Source of the DNA: Mesorhizobium sp. | GTDB taxonomy: Bacteria > Pseudomonadota > Alphaproteobacteria > Rhizobiales > Rhizobiaceae | Reading direction: 5' to 3' | Assembly: GCA_019509685.1 (NCBI GenBank) | Contig: JAEKLU010000245.1 | Coordinates: 1 to 10,503 of the forward strand | DNA: 10,503 nt | Shown here: positions 1 to 7,411 of the stretch, piece by piece | Layout of the letters: every line of letters begins with the position of its first letter | How positions within the stretch are numbered: position 1 is the first letter of the stretch | Position numbers and translations under genes: made by a program | The notes under the pieces: model-generated | Told to the model about the DNA's origin: nothing | Seen by the model: the letters and a program-made list of their open reading frames with translations, nothing else | Databases searched by the model: none

Positions 1-723
1 GGCATGCAGGATGAAGATGCGGTCCATGGCGCGCGCCAGCACCGGATTGATCTTGTACTCCTCGCACGGCACGGCAAAGCACATATGCAGGAAGTTGGCC
101 GCGAAGCCGAGATCGTTCTTCGGGTAAATGAAGGGCTGGCCGATATGGTATTTATACGCCATCGCGGCGATCGTCGGCATCTTGGCGATCAGGCGCATCG
201 AGGCGATCATGCGCTGGTACGGGTCCGAGATGTCGGTCGAATCGTGATAGAAGGCCGACAGCGCGCCAACGACGCCGCACATCACGGCCATCGGATGCGC
301 GTCGCGGCGGAAGCCGGTGAAGAAGCGCGACATCTGCTCATGCACCATGGTGTGGCGCGTCACGCGGTAGTCGAAGTCGTCCTTCTGCGCCTTGGTCGGC
401 AGCTCGCCGTAAAGCAGCAGGTAGCAGACTTCGAGGAAGTCGCCATGCTCGGCAAGCTGGTCGATCGGGAAGCCGCGATGCAGGAGAATGCCGGCGTCGC
501 CATCGATGAAGGTGATCGCCGACTCGCAGCTTGCCGTCGACGTGAAACCCGGATCGTAGGTGAAGGCGCCGGTGGTGCTGTAGAGCGCGCCGATGTCGAT
601 GACATCAGGTCCGACCGTCCCGCTTCGCACCTTCAACTCGTGCGTCTTGCCGTTCAAATCGAGCGTGGCAGTCGACGGGTGCGCTTTGCTGCCCGTGTCC
701 AGCTTTTTCGCAGCTTCGCTCAT
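1..723 (-). CDS. gltA: Citrate synthase (type II), N-terminal 241 residues, cut by the window edge
   Basis: Citrate synthase condenses acetyl-CoA and oxaloacetate to citrate, the entry step of the TCA cycle, in the cytoplasm. The reading frame is open from an ATG at 723 to the left edge (241 codons; family length is about 430). Visible family landmarks are a short beta-rich N-terminal segment (about residues 18-60), the block [17 protein letters not shown] (80-96), LYGELPT (104-110), [12 protein letters not shown] (137-148), [10 protein letters not shown] (192-201) and MDRIFILHA (233-241), where the frame is cut just at the start of the conserved HADHEQ region. Most catalytic residues therefore lie outside the window. 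The start is supported by an AAGGAG Shine-Dalgarno (731-736 on the complementary strand) 7 bases upstream. The N-terminal beta segment is typical of the hexameric, gram-negative form. It lies 180 bp downstream of gltX on the same strand, so it may have its own promoter. Confidence 0.95.
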   Translation of the reverse strand, partial: MSEAAKKLDTGSKAHPSTATLDLNGKTHELKVRSGTVGPDVIDIGALYSTTGAFTYDPGFTSTASCESAITFIDGDAGILLHRGFPIDQLAEHGDFLEVCYLLLYGELPTKAQKDDFDYRVTRHTMVHEQMSRFFTGFRRDAHPMAVMCGVVGALSAFYHDSTDISDPYQRMIASMRLIAKMPTIAAMAYKYHIGQPFIYPKNDLGFAANFLHMCFAVPCEEYKINPVLARAMDRIFILHA

Positions 724-751
724 TCTCAAACTCCTTTTGTATCCTCATGCC

Positions 752-769
752 GGCAAGGCAAATCCTGCC
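752..769 (-). promoter_or_regulatory. Possible small stem-loop in the gltA leader
   Basis: Plus-strand arms GGCA-GG (752-758, with one bulged A at 756) and CCTGCC (764-769) enclose a 5-base loop. The structure would sit about 29 bases upstream of the gltA start and 16 bases upstream of its Shine-Dalgarno. It has no T-run, so it is not a convincing terminator. It may be chance in G+C-rich DNA. Confidence 0.2.
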
Positions 770-832
770 AACGACACGTGAAGTCACCGGAATGCGCGAA
801 CTCGCCACCGCATTTTAGGAGGTGCGTGCCAG

Positions 833-862
833 ATTGGGCCAAGGCCTAATGTTGCACTGCGA
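833..862. promoter_or_regulatory. Two adjacent palindromes in the gltX-gltA intergenic region (candidate operator)
   Basis: The 180-bp spacer between gltX and gltA contains ATTGGGCC-AA-GGCCTAAT (833-850, 7 of 8 pairs) followed one base later by TTGCA-C-TGCGA (852-862, 4 of 5 pairs). TTGGGCCA also recurs as a direct repeat at 834-841 and 888-895. The palindromes lie 110-140 bases upstream of the gltA start, a sensible place for a promoter and operator. A weak minus-strand promoter reading (TTGGCC, 18 bases, CTAAAA) overlaps the first palindrome. I cannot assign a regulator. No good intrinsic terminator for gltX is visible here. Confidence 0.35.
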
Positions 863-903
863 AACACACCTTTCAATGCCAATCTTCTTGGGCCAGTTCA
901 CAC

Positions 904-2328
904 CTAATCGATTTGATCGCCAATCCGCGCCAGGCTTTCCTCGCGACCCAGCACGGCAAGCACGTCGAAGACGCCGGGCGATGTGCTGCGGCCGGTCAGC
1001 GCCGCCCGAAGTGGCTGCGCCACGGCGCCGAGCTTGTGGCCGCCGGCCTGCGCGAAGTCGCGGATCGCAGCCTCTGCCGAAGCCGCGATCCAGTCGCCGG
1101 AAACCGTCGCCAGCGCCGCATGGGCCCCGCGCAGGATCGCGCGCGCATCGGCATTGAGCAAGCCTGCCGCCTTCTCATCCAGCGGCAAGGGCCGCTCAAC
1201 GAAAAGGAATGACGCGCCGTCGAGTAACTCGACCAGGGTTTTTGCCCGTTCCTTGAGGCCGGGCATGGCTGCAAGTAGCTGCGCCTTGCGCTTGTCGTCG
1301 AGCTTAGCCGCCAGCGCCGGGCCACCTTCGAGATAAGGCAAGGTGGCGACGAAAATGTCGAACAGCGCGTGATCGTCCATCTTGCGCATGTGGACGCCAT
1401 TCAGCGCATCGAGCTTGGCGAAGTCGAAGCGCGCAGCACCCTTGTTGACGTCGCCGATGTCGAACCAGGCGATCATGTCCTTGATCGACATCACCTCGTC
1501 ATCGCCATGGCTCCAGCCGAGCCGGGCCAGATAGTTGAGCAGCGCCTCGGGCAGGTAACCCATGGCGCGATAGGCCTCGACGCCGAGCGCGCCATGCCGC
1601 TTCGACAGCTTGGCGCCGTCGGCGCCGTGGATCAGCGGGATATGCGACATCGACGGCACGTCCCAGCCCATGGCGTTGTAGATCACGGTCTGGCGCGCGG
1701 CATTGGTCAGATGATCGTCGCCGCGGATAATGTGGGTGACGCCCATGTCGTGGTCGTCGACGACGACGGCATGCATGTAGGTCGGGACACCGTCCGAACG
1801 CAGGATGATGAAATCGTCGAGATCCTTGTTGGGGAAGCGTACCTCGCCCTGCACACGGTCGTGCACGACGGTTTCGCCCTCGGCCGGCGCCTTGATGCGG
1901 ATGGCGCCTCGGACACCGGCAGGCGCCTCGGACGGGTCACGGTCGCGCCATGCGCCATTGTAGCGCGGCGGCAGGCCCTTGGCGCGCGCGGCCTCGCGCA
2001 TCGCCTCGAGCTCGGCGGGCGTCTCATAGGCGTAATAGGCCTTGCCCAGGCGCACGAGTTCCTCGGCCACCTCGCGATGGCGCGGCGCGCGCTGGAACTG
2101 GGAGACGGCGTCGCCTTCCCAGGAAAGCCCGAGCCAGGTCAGTCCGTCCAGAATGGCGGCAGTCGCCGCCTCGGTGGAGCGCTCGCGATCGGTATCCTCG
2201 ATGCGCAGCAGCATCGAGCCGCCGGTGTGCCTGGCGTAGAGCCAGTTGAACAGCGCCGTGCGCGCGCCGCCGATATGCAGGTAGCCTGTCGGCGATGGGG
2301 CAAAACGGGTGACGACCTTGTCGGACAT
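904..2328 (-). CDS. gltX: Glutamyl-tRNA synthetase (class I)
   Basis: The enzyme charges tRNA-Glu with glutamate using ATP in the cytoplasm. In alphaproteobacteria lacking GlnRS, one GluRS copy may also mischarge tRNA-Gln for GatCAB; that is family knowledge, not visible here. The chosen start gives 474 residues, the usual length. The Rossmann fold begins [19 protein letters not shown], with the HIGH-type motif HIGG at 18-21. The KMSKS-type motif is KLSKR (240-244). [11 protein letters not shown] (199-209) is the conserved class I block between them. The C-terminal helical anticodon-binding domain ends with [20 protein letters not shown]. The zinc-binding cysteines of the E. coli enzyme are absent: the equivalent segment reads YYAYET (98-103) and GAWRDRD (125-131), as in zinc-free GluRS. 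The frame extends upstream to 2421, but [15 protein letters not shown] is the natural N-terminus and the extra 31 residues do not look like protein. A weak GAGAG lies before the ATG. It is divergent from comEC. Confidence 0.95.
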   Translation of the reverse strand: MSDKVVTRFAPSPTGYLHIGGARTALFNWLYARHTGGSMLLRIEDTDRERSTEAATAAILDGLTWLGLSWEGDAVSQFQRAPRHREVAEELVRLGKAYYAYETPAELEAMREAARAKGLPPRYNGAWRDRDPSEAPAGVRGAIRIKAPAEGETVVHDRVQGEVRFPNKDLDDFIILRSDGVPTYMHAVVVDDHDMGVTHIIRGDDHLTNAARQTVIYNAMGWDVPSMSHIPLIHGADGAKLSKRHGALGVEAYRAMGYLPEALLNYLARLGWSHGDDEVMSIKDMIAWFDIGDVNKGAARFDFAKLDALNGVHMRKMDDHALFDIFVATLPYLEGGPALAAKLDDKRKAQLLAAMPGLKERAKTLVELLDGASFLFVERPLPLDEKAAGLLNADARAILRGAHAALATVSGDWIAASAEAAIRDFAQAGGHKLGAVAQPLRAALTGRSTSPGVFDVLAVLGREESLARIGDQID

Positions 2329-2433
2329 GAAACTCTCGGAAAGCGGCGCTGGAAACACGCATTTTTCGCGCGGACTTTCGCGCGGTGCGGGTTCATGTAG
2401 CATAGGCGGTCTTGGGCGCAAGGGGCAGACCCG
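2329..2433. promoter_or_regulatory. Divergent gltX / comEC control region with a 10-bp direct repeat
   Basis: These 105 bp must hold the promoters of both divergent genes. The sequence TTTCGCGCGG occurs twice in direct orientation (2364-2373 and 2376-2385), a spacing of 12 bp. A possible minus-strand promoter for gltX reads TTGCGC, 16 bases, TACATG, near 2393-2420, but it is weak. The comEC Shine-Dalgarno AAGGGG is at 2420-2425. No regulator can be named. Confidence 0.3.
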
Positions 2434-4896
2434 ATGGCTGGACGAGGCCGGGGCGCGGGAGAGGGCGAGGTGACGGCAGCTGGCGTCAGCGAACGCCTGC
2501 TGTTTGCCGACGTCAATGCGGTCGAAGCGGTACCGGTTTCACTCCCGGCGCCTCCGCTAACCCCCACTGAAATCTCACCGCAAAACCGCGGCGCGCCACG
2601 CCCGGCTTTGCCGGCGCCAATCGTCACACTGCGCAAGCAGCTTCGCCGCCTTTCGCTTCCGGTACTTCGGCAAGGCATCGGTGTCGCTGCAACCACGGAG
2701 CTCGATCGCGGCATCGGCTTCCTGCTGGTGCCGGTGTTTCTGGCCGCCGGCGTCATCTACTACTTCTCGCTCAGCACCGAGCCCGATCTCTACAGGCCGC
2801 TTGCGACGGTGACCCTGATGGCCGTGTGCGCGGTCGTTTTCCGCTCCTGGCCGAGAACGCATCTCATCTTCATGGCCACGCTGTTCTGCGCCCTGGGCTT
2901 TCTGGCTGCCAAGGTCGAGACATGGCGGGCGGCAACACCGATGCTCGGTTCCGAAATCCAGACCCGGCTGACCGGCCGCCTGGTCATCGCCGAGCCGACA
3001 GCCAACGGCCGCGTCAGGCTGACCATCGACCTGATTTCGACCGCGCGTCCGACGCTGCGCTATGCGCCGGAGCGCGTCAGGCTTTCGGCGCGCCGGATCC
3101 CACCCGACATGCGGGCCGGATCGATCCTGACCGGCTACGCCAAGCTCTTGCCACCGACAGGGCCGGTGCGGCCGGACAGCTACGACTTTTCCTTCGATAG
3201 CTATTTTACCGGCATCGGCGGCAGCGGATTTTTCCTGGGCGATCCAAAACTGGTTTCAGCAACGGCCGACGCGCCGTTTGGCTCGAGCGTCGCTCTGGCC
3301 ATTGAGAATGCGCGGGAAAACATCGCTGACCATATCAGATCCAAGATCGGCGGATCCGAAGGCGAGATCGCGGCGGCGTTGATTGTCGGCGTGCGCGCCG
3401 GCATTCCCGAAGAGATCAACGAGTCCATGCGGCGCACCGGCATCTATCACATCATCTCGATCTCGGGCCTGCATATGGCGCTGGTCGCCGGCACGATCAT
3501 GGTGCTGTTGCGCGGCGCCTTCGCGCTGTTTCCCGATTTCTCGTCGCGCCGGCCGGTGAAGAAATACGCCGCGGCAATCGCGCTCATCTCGATCGCCGCT
3601 TATCTCGTCATCTCCGGCATCGTGGTCGCGGCCGAGCGCAGCTTCATCATGCTGGCGGTGATGCTGATTGCGGTGCTTTTCGACCGCGCGGCGCTGACCA
3701 TGCGCAATCTGGCGATCTCGGCGATCGCCGTCATCCTGGTTTCGCCGCATGAAGTGGTCGGCCCGAGCTTCCAGATGTCCTTTGCCGCGACCGCGGCGCT
3801 CGTCGGCGCCTATGCTGGCTGGGCCGACTACCGCGCCGACAAAATACGGGCCCCGCCGGCAAAGCATTCTTTCCTGGGTTTCTGGTCGAGAAAACTGGCT
3901 GTTGGTGTCGGCGGCGCGGCCATGACATCGCTGATCGCCGGCAGCGCGACGGTGCTGTTCGCCATCTGGCATTTCCAGCGCGTATCGCCGCTCAGCCTGG
4001 TGGCCAACCTTGCGGTCATGCCGATCGTCTCACTGATCGTCATGCCGTTTGCTGTGCTGAGCGCATTGGCCATGCCCTTCGGCCTCGACGGCCCGTTCCT
4101 CTATGTGATGGGCAAGGGCCTGACGGCGATGGTTGCGATTTCGGCATGGATTTCCGCGCGCTCGCCGGTCGACGCTGTCGGCCTGATCTCGATCCAGTCG
4201 GTGCTTCTGGCAACGATCGCGCTTGTCATCGCCACCATGGCGACCACCTGGCTGAGGCTCGCCGCCGCGCCCTTCGCGCTTGCCGCCTTGCTGGCCATTC
4301 CGCATGTGCGCACGCCGGACCTTCTCATTTCGGAGGATGCGCATCTGGTGGCGATGCCGATCGGCGGCGGCGAGCTCGCCATCAACCGTGAGCGCGCCAA
4401 CGAATTCACGACCGACAACTGGAAGCGAGCGCTGCAGTCGGAAACGATCGTGCCACCGGAGATCTTCGCCAAAGGCGCGTTGGACGTCGCCGATCCAGTC
4501 GACCTGCCGCCAGGCTCACCTTTCTACTGCACCGGTGACCTGTGCATCGGCCGGCATCCATCCGGCGCGATCGTCGCGCTCGCCGAGACCCGCGACAGCG
4601 CACGCCCAGCCTGCGGCTTCGCCGACCTCATCGTCATCAACGACGCCACGGCCTACAATCCGTGCTGGGATCCGCGCATTCTCGTCGTTACCAAGCGGCA
4701 GCTCGCGCTTGACGGCAGTGCCGCCGTCTTCTTCGACACGCAGTCGGCAACGGCGCGGCCAGTCGTTCGCTACGCCGTCGAGCAGCCGTACCGGCCCTGG
4801 CACGAGCAGCGGAAATACGCGCGCGAGGCGAGGGGGCTGCCGCCGTACAAAAAGCCGGAGAGGGCGGATGCGAAGCCCTCGCCGCCGGCTCAGTAG
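2434..4896 (+). CDS. comEC: ComEC/Rec2-family DNA-uptake channel protein
   Basis: ComEC forms the inner-membrane channel that takes single-stranded DNA into the cytoplasm during natural transformation. The 820-residue protein has a hydrophilic start (1-90), hydrophobic segments near 92-111, 121-138 and 143-159, a soluble OB-like region (DUF4131 type, about 168-275), then the multi-spanning Competence domain (about 310-625). Hallmarks are [10 protein letters not shown] (341-350), VAAERSFIM (398-406) and [13 protein letters not shown] (444-456). The tail (626-820) is soluble. It has no HxHxDH metallo-beta-lactamase motif but carries four cysteines (699, 704, 727, 744), which could form disulfides in the periplasm. 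As I recall, alphaproteobacterial homologues share this degenerate tail. The start is supported by AAGGGG 8 bases upstream of the ATG. The first 60 residues are low in recognisable content, so a later start is possible. No other competence genes are nearby, so a role in transformation is family inference. Confidence 0.9.
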   Translation: MAGRGRGAGEGEVTAAGVSERLLFADVNAVEAVPVSLPAPPLTPTEISPQNRGAPRPALPAPIVTLRKQLRRLSLPVLRQGIGVAATTELDRGIGFLLVPVFLAAGVIYYFSLSTEPDLYRPLATVTLMAVCAVVFRSWPRTHLIFMATLFCALGFLAAKVETWRAATPMLGSEIQTRLTGRLVIAEPTANGRVRLTIDLISTARPTLRYAPERVRLSARRIPPDMRAGSILTGYAKLLPPTGPVRPDSYDFSFDSYFTGIGGSGFFLGDPKLVSATADAPFGSSVALAIENARENIADHIRSKIGGSEGEIAAALIVGVRAGIPEEINESMRRTGIYHIISISGLHMALVAGTIMVLLRGAFALFPDFSSRRPVKKYAAAIALISIAAYLVISGIVVAAERSFIMLAVMLIAVLFDRAALTMRNLAISAIAVILVSPHEVVGPSFQMSFAATAALVGAYAGWADYRADKIRAPPAKHSFLGFWSRKLAVGVGGAAMTSLIAGSATVLFAIWHFQRVSPLSLVANLAVMPIVSLIVMPFAVLSALAMPFGLDGPFLYVMGKGLTAMVAISAWISARSPVDAVGLISIQSVLLATIALVIATMATTWLRLAAAPFALAALLAIPHVRTPDLLISEDAHLVAMPIGGGELAINRERANEFTTDNWKRALQSETIVPPEIFAKGALDVADPVDLPPGSPFYCTGDLCIGRHPSGAIVALAETRDSARPACGFADLIVINDATAYNPCWDPRILVVTKRQLALDGSAAVFFDTQSATARPVVRYAVEQPYRPWHEQRKYAREARGLPPYKKPERADAKPSPPAQ

Positions 4897-4904
4897 ATCG
4901 CTAC

Positions 4905-4948
4905 GCAATTCCGGACGGAAAACCGCTGTGCACTTTTCCTGGAATTGC
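4905..4948. terminator. Long inverted repeat between convergent comEC and lexA (possible two-way terminator)
   Basis: Perfect outer arms GCAATTCC (4905-4912) and GGAATTGC (4941-4948) enclose inner arms GGAAAA (4917-4922) and TTTTCC (4934-4939). Together they make a 44-base structure with 14 base pairs and an 11-base apical loop. The right arm abuts the lexA stop codon (4949-4951) and the left arm begins 8 bases after the comEC stop. The position between two converging genes fits transcription termination in both directions. Neither side has a T-run after the stem, so this is not a classical rho-independent terminator. It could instead be an RNA-stabilising 3' hairpin or a protein site. Confidence 0.45.
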
Positions 4949-5689
4949 TCAGTAACGGCGGATAAGCCCAACAAGCTTGCCCTGCACTTTGACCCTGTCA
5001 GGCCCGAAGATGCGCGTCTCATAGGCCGGGTTGGCGGCTTCGAGCGCGATCGAGGCGCCCTTGCGGCGGAAGCGCTTGAGCGTCGCTTCCTCATCGTCGA
5101 CCAGCGCCACGACGATCTCGCCCGGGCTCGCCGTGTCGGCGTTGCGGATGATGACGGTGTCGCCGTCGAAGATGCCGGCCTCGATCATCGAGTCGCCCTT
5201 GACCTCGAGCGCGTAATGCTCGCCGCCCGTGATCATGTCCGGCGGCACGGAGATCGAATGCGTCCGGTGCTGAATGGCGTCGATCGGCACACCGGCGGCG
5301 ATGCGGCCCATGACCGGGATAGAGATGGCCGAAACGGCATCGTCGTCATTGCTCGGCGAGGGTGCGCGCGATGAAGCCGCCGGCTTGATCTGCCGGCCGA
5401 GATTGCCTTGGCCCTGGCCGCCCTGGATGACGCTTGGCGAAAACTTCCTTGCGGCATTGAGGCCGGGCGCGATCGAATCGGGCAGCCGCAGCACTTCCAA
5501 TGCCCGCGCCCGGTTGGGCAGCCGGCGAATGAAACCGCGTTCTTCCAGCGCCGTGATCAGCCGGTGGATGCCGGACTTCGACGCAAGGTCGAGCGCTTCC
5601 TTCATTTCGTCGAAGGACGGAGGAATGCCGCTCTCTTTCAGACGTTCGTGGATGAACATCAGGAGTTCATGTTGTTTGCGCGTCAGCAT
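4949..5689 (-). CDS. lexA: LexA, SOS repressor with self-cleaving peptidase domain
   Basis: LexA represses DNA-damage genes. RecA filaments on single-stranded DNA stimulate its self-cleavage, which opens the SOS response. The protein has 246 residues. Residues 1-65 form the winged helix-turn-helix, starting [13 protein letters not shown], with recognition-helix region [18 protein letters not shown] (37-54). The C-terminal S24 peptidase domain has the Ala132-Gly133 cleavage site in MGRIAAGVP, nucleophile Ser167 in [10 protein letters not shown] and general base Lys205 in EATLKRF, so autocleavage should be intact. The linker (about 70-120) is longer than in the 202-residue E. coli protein and rich in Ser, Pro, Gly and Gln, as is common in alphaproteobacteria. 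A G-rich sequence (GGGGG) precedes the ATG by about 8 bases. The gene converges on comEC. Autoregulation is supported by a perfect SOS box in its promoter. Confidence 0.97.
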   Translation of the reverse strand: MLTRKQHELLMFIHERLKESGIPPSFDEMKEALDLASKSGIHRLITALEERGFIRRLPNRARALEVLRLPDSIAPGLNAARKFSPSVIQGGQGQGNLGRQIKPAASSRAPSPSNDDDAVSAISIPVMGRIAAGVPIDAIQHRTHSISVPPDMITGGEHYALEVKGDSMIEAGIFDGDTVIIRNADTASPGEIVVALVDDEEATLKRFRRKGASIALEAANPAYETRIFGPDRVKVQGKLVGLIRRY

Positions 5690-5742
5690 CGGCCGCCCCC
5701 AAGGGTTCAGAAACCAGAATCAGAAAAACAAACCCAGAACAA

Positions 5743-5771
5743 ACACTATCTGTTCCAGTTGTGTTCCGCAA
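5743..5771 (-). promoter_or_regulatory. lexA promoter, with the SOS box in the spacer
   Basis: On the minus strand TTGCGG (5766-5771) and TAGTGT (5743-5748) are separated by exactly 17 bases, a good housekeeping-sigma promoter. Transcription should begin near 5736, leaving a leader of about 47 bases before the lexA ATG. The LexA site fills most of the spacer, so a bound repressor would block RNA polymerase. Confidence 0.75.
5752..5766. promoter_or_regulatory. LexA-binding SOS box, GTTC-N7-GTTC
   Basis: GTTC at 5752-5755 and GTTC at 5763-5766 are exactly 7 bases apart. On the lexA coding strand this reads GAAC-N7-GAAC. This direct repeat is the established alphaproteobacterial LexA operator, unlike the palindromic E. 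coli box. It lies between the -35 and -10 elements of the lexA promoter, 63-77 bases upstream of the start codon. Confidence 0.9.
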
Positions 5772-6153
5772 CCGTTTAAAGTTTAGTGAATTTGTTAGGA
5801 CAGCCGAAACCATGTTGCGTCGGCGCGGATGCCGTTGCGAGGGCCGGCTGAGCCTTAGGTCTTGATTCCGTTCCATTTTACAACCCCATCGTTCACAGGA
5901 GACGGGGACGTCCAGATCGTGAATGCGCAGGGCGGGATAGGCTCTGCTACCCGATTCATCTGCGGCACCGTGAACGAAACGAACTCAAAAGGCCAACGTC
6001 GGCATAATTCCGATCTCTCGCCCGGCATCGATGGACCAGCGGACAAGGACAAAAGGGGGGCTTGCCGTAGCGTGGACGGCGGTGAGACAAACCGCGCATG
6101 GCCGGCGGTAGCTTCACGTGCTGCGTCGGGCCCGAACGGGAGGCAATTGCATA
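5772..6153. other. Gene-poor stretch upstream of kynU with a possible RNA structure
   Basis: These 382 bases between the lexA promoter and kynU contain no reading frame I can recognise. Two short overlapping frames (plus 5862-6170, minus 5855-6052) lack good Shine-Dalgarno sequences and family resemblance. A candidate hairpin lies at 5920-5958: TGAAT (5920-5924) with ATTCA (5954-5958), and CGGG-a-TAG (5933-5940) with CTACCCG (5947-5953), around a 6-base loop and with an 8-base bulge on the 5' side. A tandem GAACGAAACGAAC is at 5972-5984. The region should contain the kynU promoter, but I see no clear -35/-10 pair. It could be the scar of the event that brought the kynurenine genes here. Confidence 0.4.
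6126..6150 (+). promoter_or_regulatory. kynU ribosome-binding site flanked by two palindromes
   Basis: GGGAGG at 6138-6143 lies 10 bases before the ATG at 6154 and decides that start over the in-frame GTG at 6118, which has none. TCGGGCCCGA (6126-6135) is a perfect 10-bp palindrome just before it. GCAATTGC (6143-6150) is a perfect 8-bp palindrome between it and the start codon. Whether either palindrome binds a protein is unknown. Confidence 0.5.
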
Positions 6154-7401
6154 ATGACGGGAATTCCTGATCTGGCGTCTGTCGAGGCGATGGACGCCGC
6201 CGATCCGTTGCGCTCCATGCGCGATCGCTTCGTGCTGCCCGATGGGGTCATCTATCTCGACGGCAATTCACTGGGTGCCGCTTCACCCGATGTCTTCAGC
6301 GAGATCGAAAACGCCGCCAGGCGTGAATGGGCGCAGGATCTGATCCGCGCCTGGAACACCGCCGGCTGGTTCGACATGCCCGTCGAACTGGGTGACCAGC
6401 TTGGGCGCTTGATTGGCGCCGCATCCAGCCAAACGGTCGTCTGCGATACGACCTCGATCAACATCTACAAGGTTTTGCATGCAGCGCTGGCCATGCGGCC
6501 TGAACGGTCGGTCATCGTTGCCGAGGGCGACAGCTTTCCGACCGACCTCTACATGGCGGAAGGCGTGGCCTCGACACGGCCCGGCACGGTGCTGCGGCTG
6601 GAAGGCGTCGACGCCCCGGCGATCGAGGAATTAATCGACGAGCGCGTCGCCGTCATCCTCGTCAACCACGTCAACTACAAGTCCGGTCGGTTGCGCGACA
6701 TGGCGGCGCTAACGCGCAAGGCCCACCAGGCCGGCGCGCTGATCGTCTGGGATCTCTGCCATACGGCGGGTGCGCTGCCGGTGGACCTCGACGGCTCGAA
6801 TGCCGATTTCGCCATCGGCTGCACCTACAAATATCTCAATGGCGGTCCGGGCGCGCCGGCCTTCATCTATGCCGCGAACCGCCACCACGGCGACATCCGC
6901 CAGCCGCTCAGCGGCTGGTGGGGCCATGCAAGGCCTTTCGCCTTCGAACAGGGTTATGCCGCAGGCTCGGGCATTCGCCGGTTCCTGTGCGGAACGCAGC
7001 CGGTGTTGTCGATGCGGGCGCTGAAAGGCGCGCTCAATCTCTGGGACCAGGTCGACATGAACGCCGTGCGCGACAAAAGCATCGCGCTGACGGATCTGTT
7101 CATCCAACTGGTCGAGGCCAGATGCGGCGCCTTCGGCCTCGAGCTGGAAAGTCCACGCGATGGCGCCGAGCGCGGCAGCCAGGTGTCCTTCGCCCATCCC
7201 AACGGCTACCAGGTGATGCGCGCCTTGATCGAGCGTGGCGTCATCGGCGATTTCCGCGCGCCGTCCACCATTCGCTTCGGCTTCACGCCGCTCTATGTCG
7301 GCTATCGCGATGTCTGGGACGCGGTCGCAGTGCTCGAAGACATCCTGCGCACGGGCGCCTGGCAGGACGCGCGCTTTGCGGTCAAGACCGCAGTCACCTG
7401 A
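6154..7401 (+). CDS. kynU: Kynureninase, PLP-dependent
   Basis: Kynureninase splits L-kynurenine into anthranilate and L-alanine with pyridoxal 5'-phosphate in the cytoplasm. From the ATG at 6154 the protein has 415 residues, the usual bacterial length. Landmarks of this fold-type I enzyme are YLDGNSLG near residue 34, SFPTD (127-131) for cofactor stacking, WDLCHTAGALPVDL (199-212) holding the PLP-binding Asp200 and His203, and CTYKYLNGGPG with Schiff-base Lys226. WW (255-256) in GWWGHARPFAF lies in the substrate pocket, and Arg374 in RFGFTPLY should bind the substrate carboxylate. From memory these sit one position from the Pseudomonas fluorescens enzyme residues (Lys227, Asp201, His204, Arg375), so the active site looks complete. 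The stop is 10 bases from the stop of the convergent CoA ligase, whose product would act on the anthranilate made here. Confidence 0.94.
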   Translation: MTGIPDLASVEAMDAADPLRSMRDRFVLPDGVIYLDGNSLGAASPDVFSEIENAARREWAQDLIRAWNTAGWFDMPVELGDQLGRLIGAASSQTVVCDTTSINIYKVLHAALAMRPERSVIVAEGDSFPTDLYMAEGVASTRPGTVLRLEGVDAPAIEELIDERVAVILVNHVNYKSGRLRDMAALTRKAHQAGALIVWDLCHTAGALPVDLDGSNADFAIGCTYKYLNGGPGAPAFIYAANRHHGDIRQPLSGWWGHARPFAFEQGYAAGSGIRRFLCGTQPVLSMRALKGALNLWDQVDMNAVRDKSIALTDLFIQLVEARCGAFGLELESPRDGAERGSQVSFAHPNGYQVMRALIERGVIGDFRAPSTIRFGFTPLYVGYRDVWDAVAVLEDILRTGAWQDARFAVKTAVT

Positions 7402-7411
7402 AGCGGTCCGG

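Noticed and set aside
1369..2400. 343-codon open frame on the plus strand opposite gltX
   Set aside because: Same reason: it lies on the complement of a clear GluRS gene and has shadow-like composition.
4280..5374. 364-codon plus-strand frame spanning the end of comEC and much of lexA
   Set aside because: It overlaps two well-supported genes out of frame and antisense, and its product is Arg/Ser-rich without domains.
5972..5984. GAACGAAACGAAC as a second LexA box
   Set aside because: The two GAAC units are 5 bases apart, not 7, so it does not match the alphaproteobacterial SOS box.
6118..6153. GTG at 6118 as the kynU start
   Set aside because: It has no Shine-Dalgarno, and the added 12 residues are not family-like; GGGAGG favours the ATG at 6154.
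5862..6170. Short plus-strand frame (about 100 codons) running into the kynU start, and an opposing 65-codon frame at 5855-6052
   Set aside because: Neither has a convincing ribosome-binding site or family resemblance. They may be noise in a leader region.
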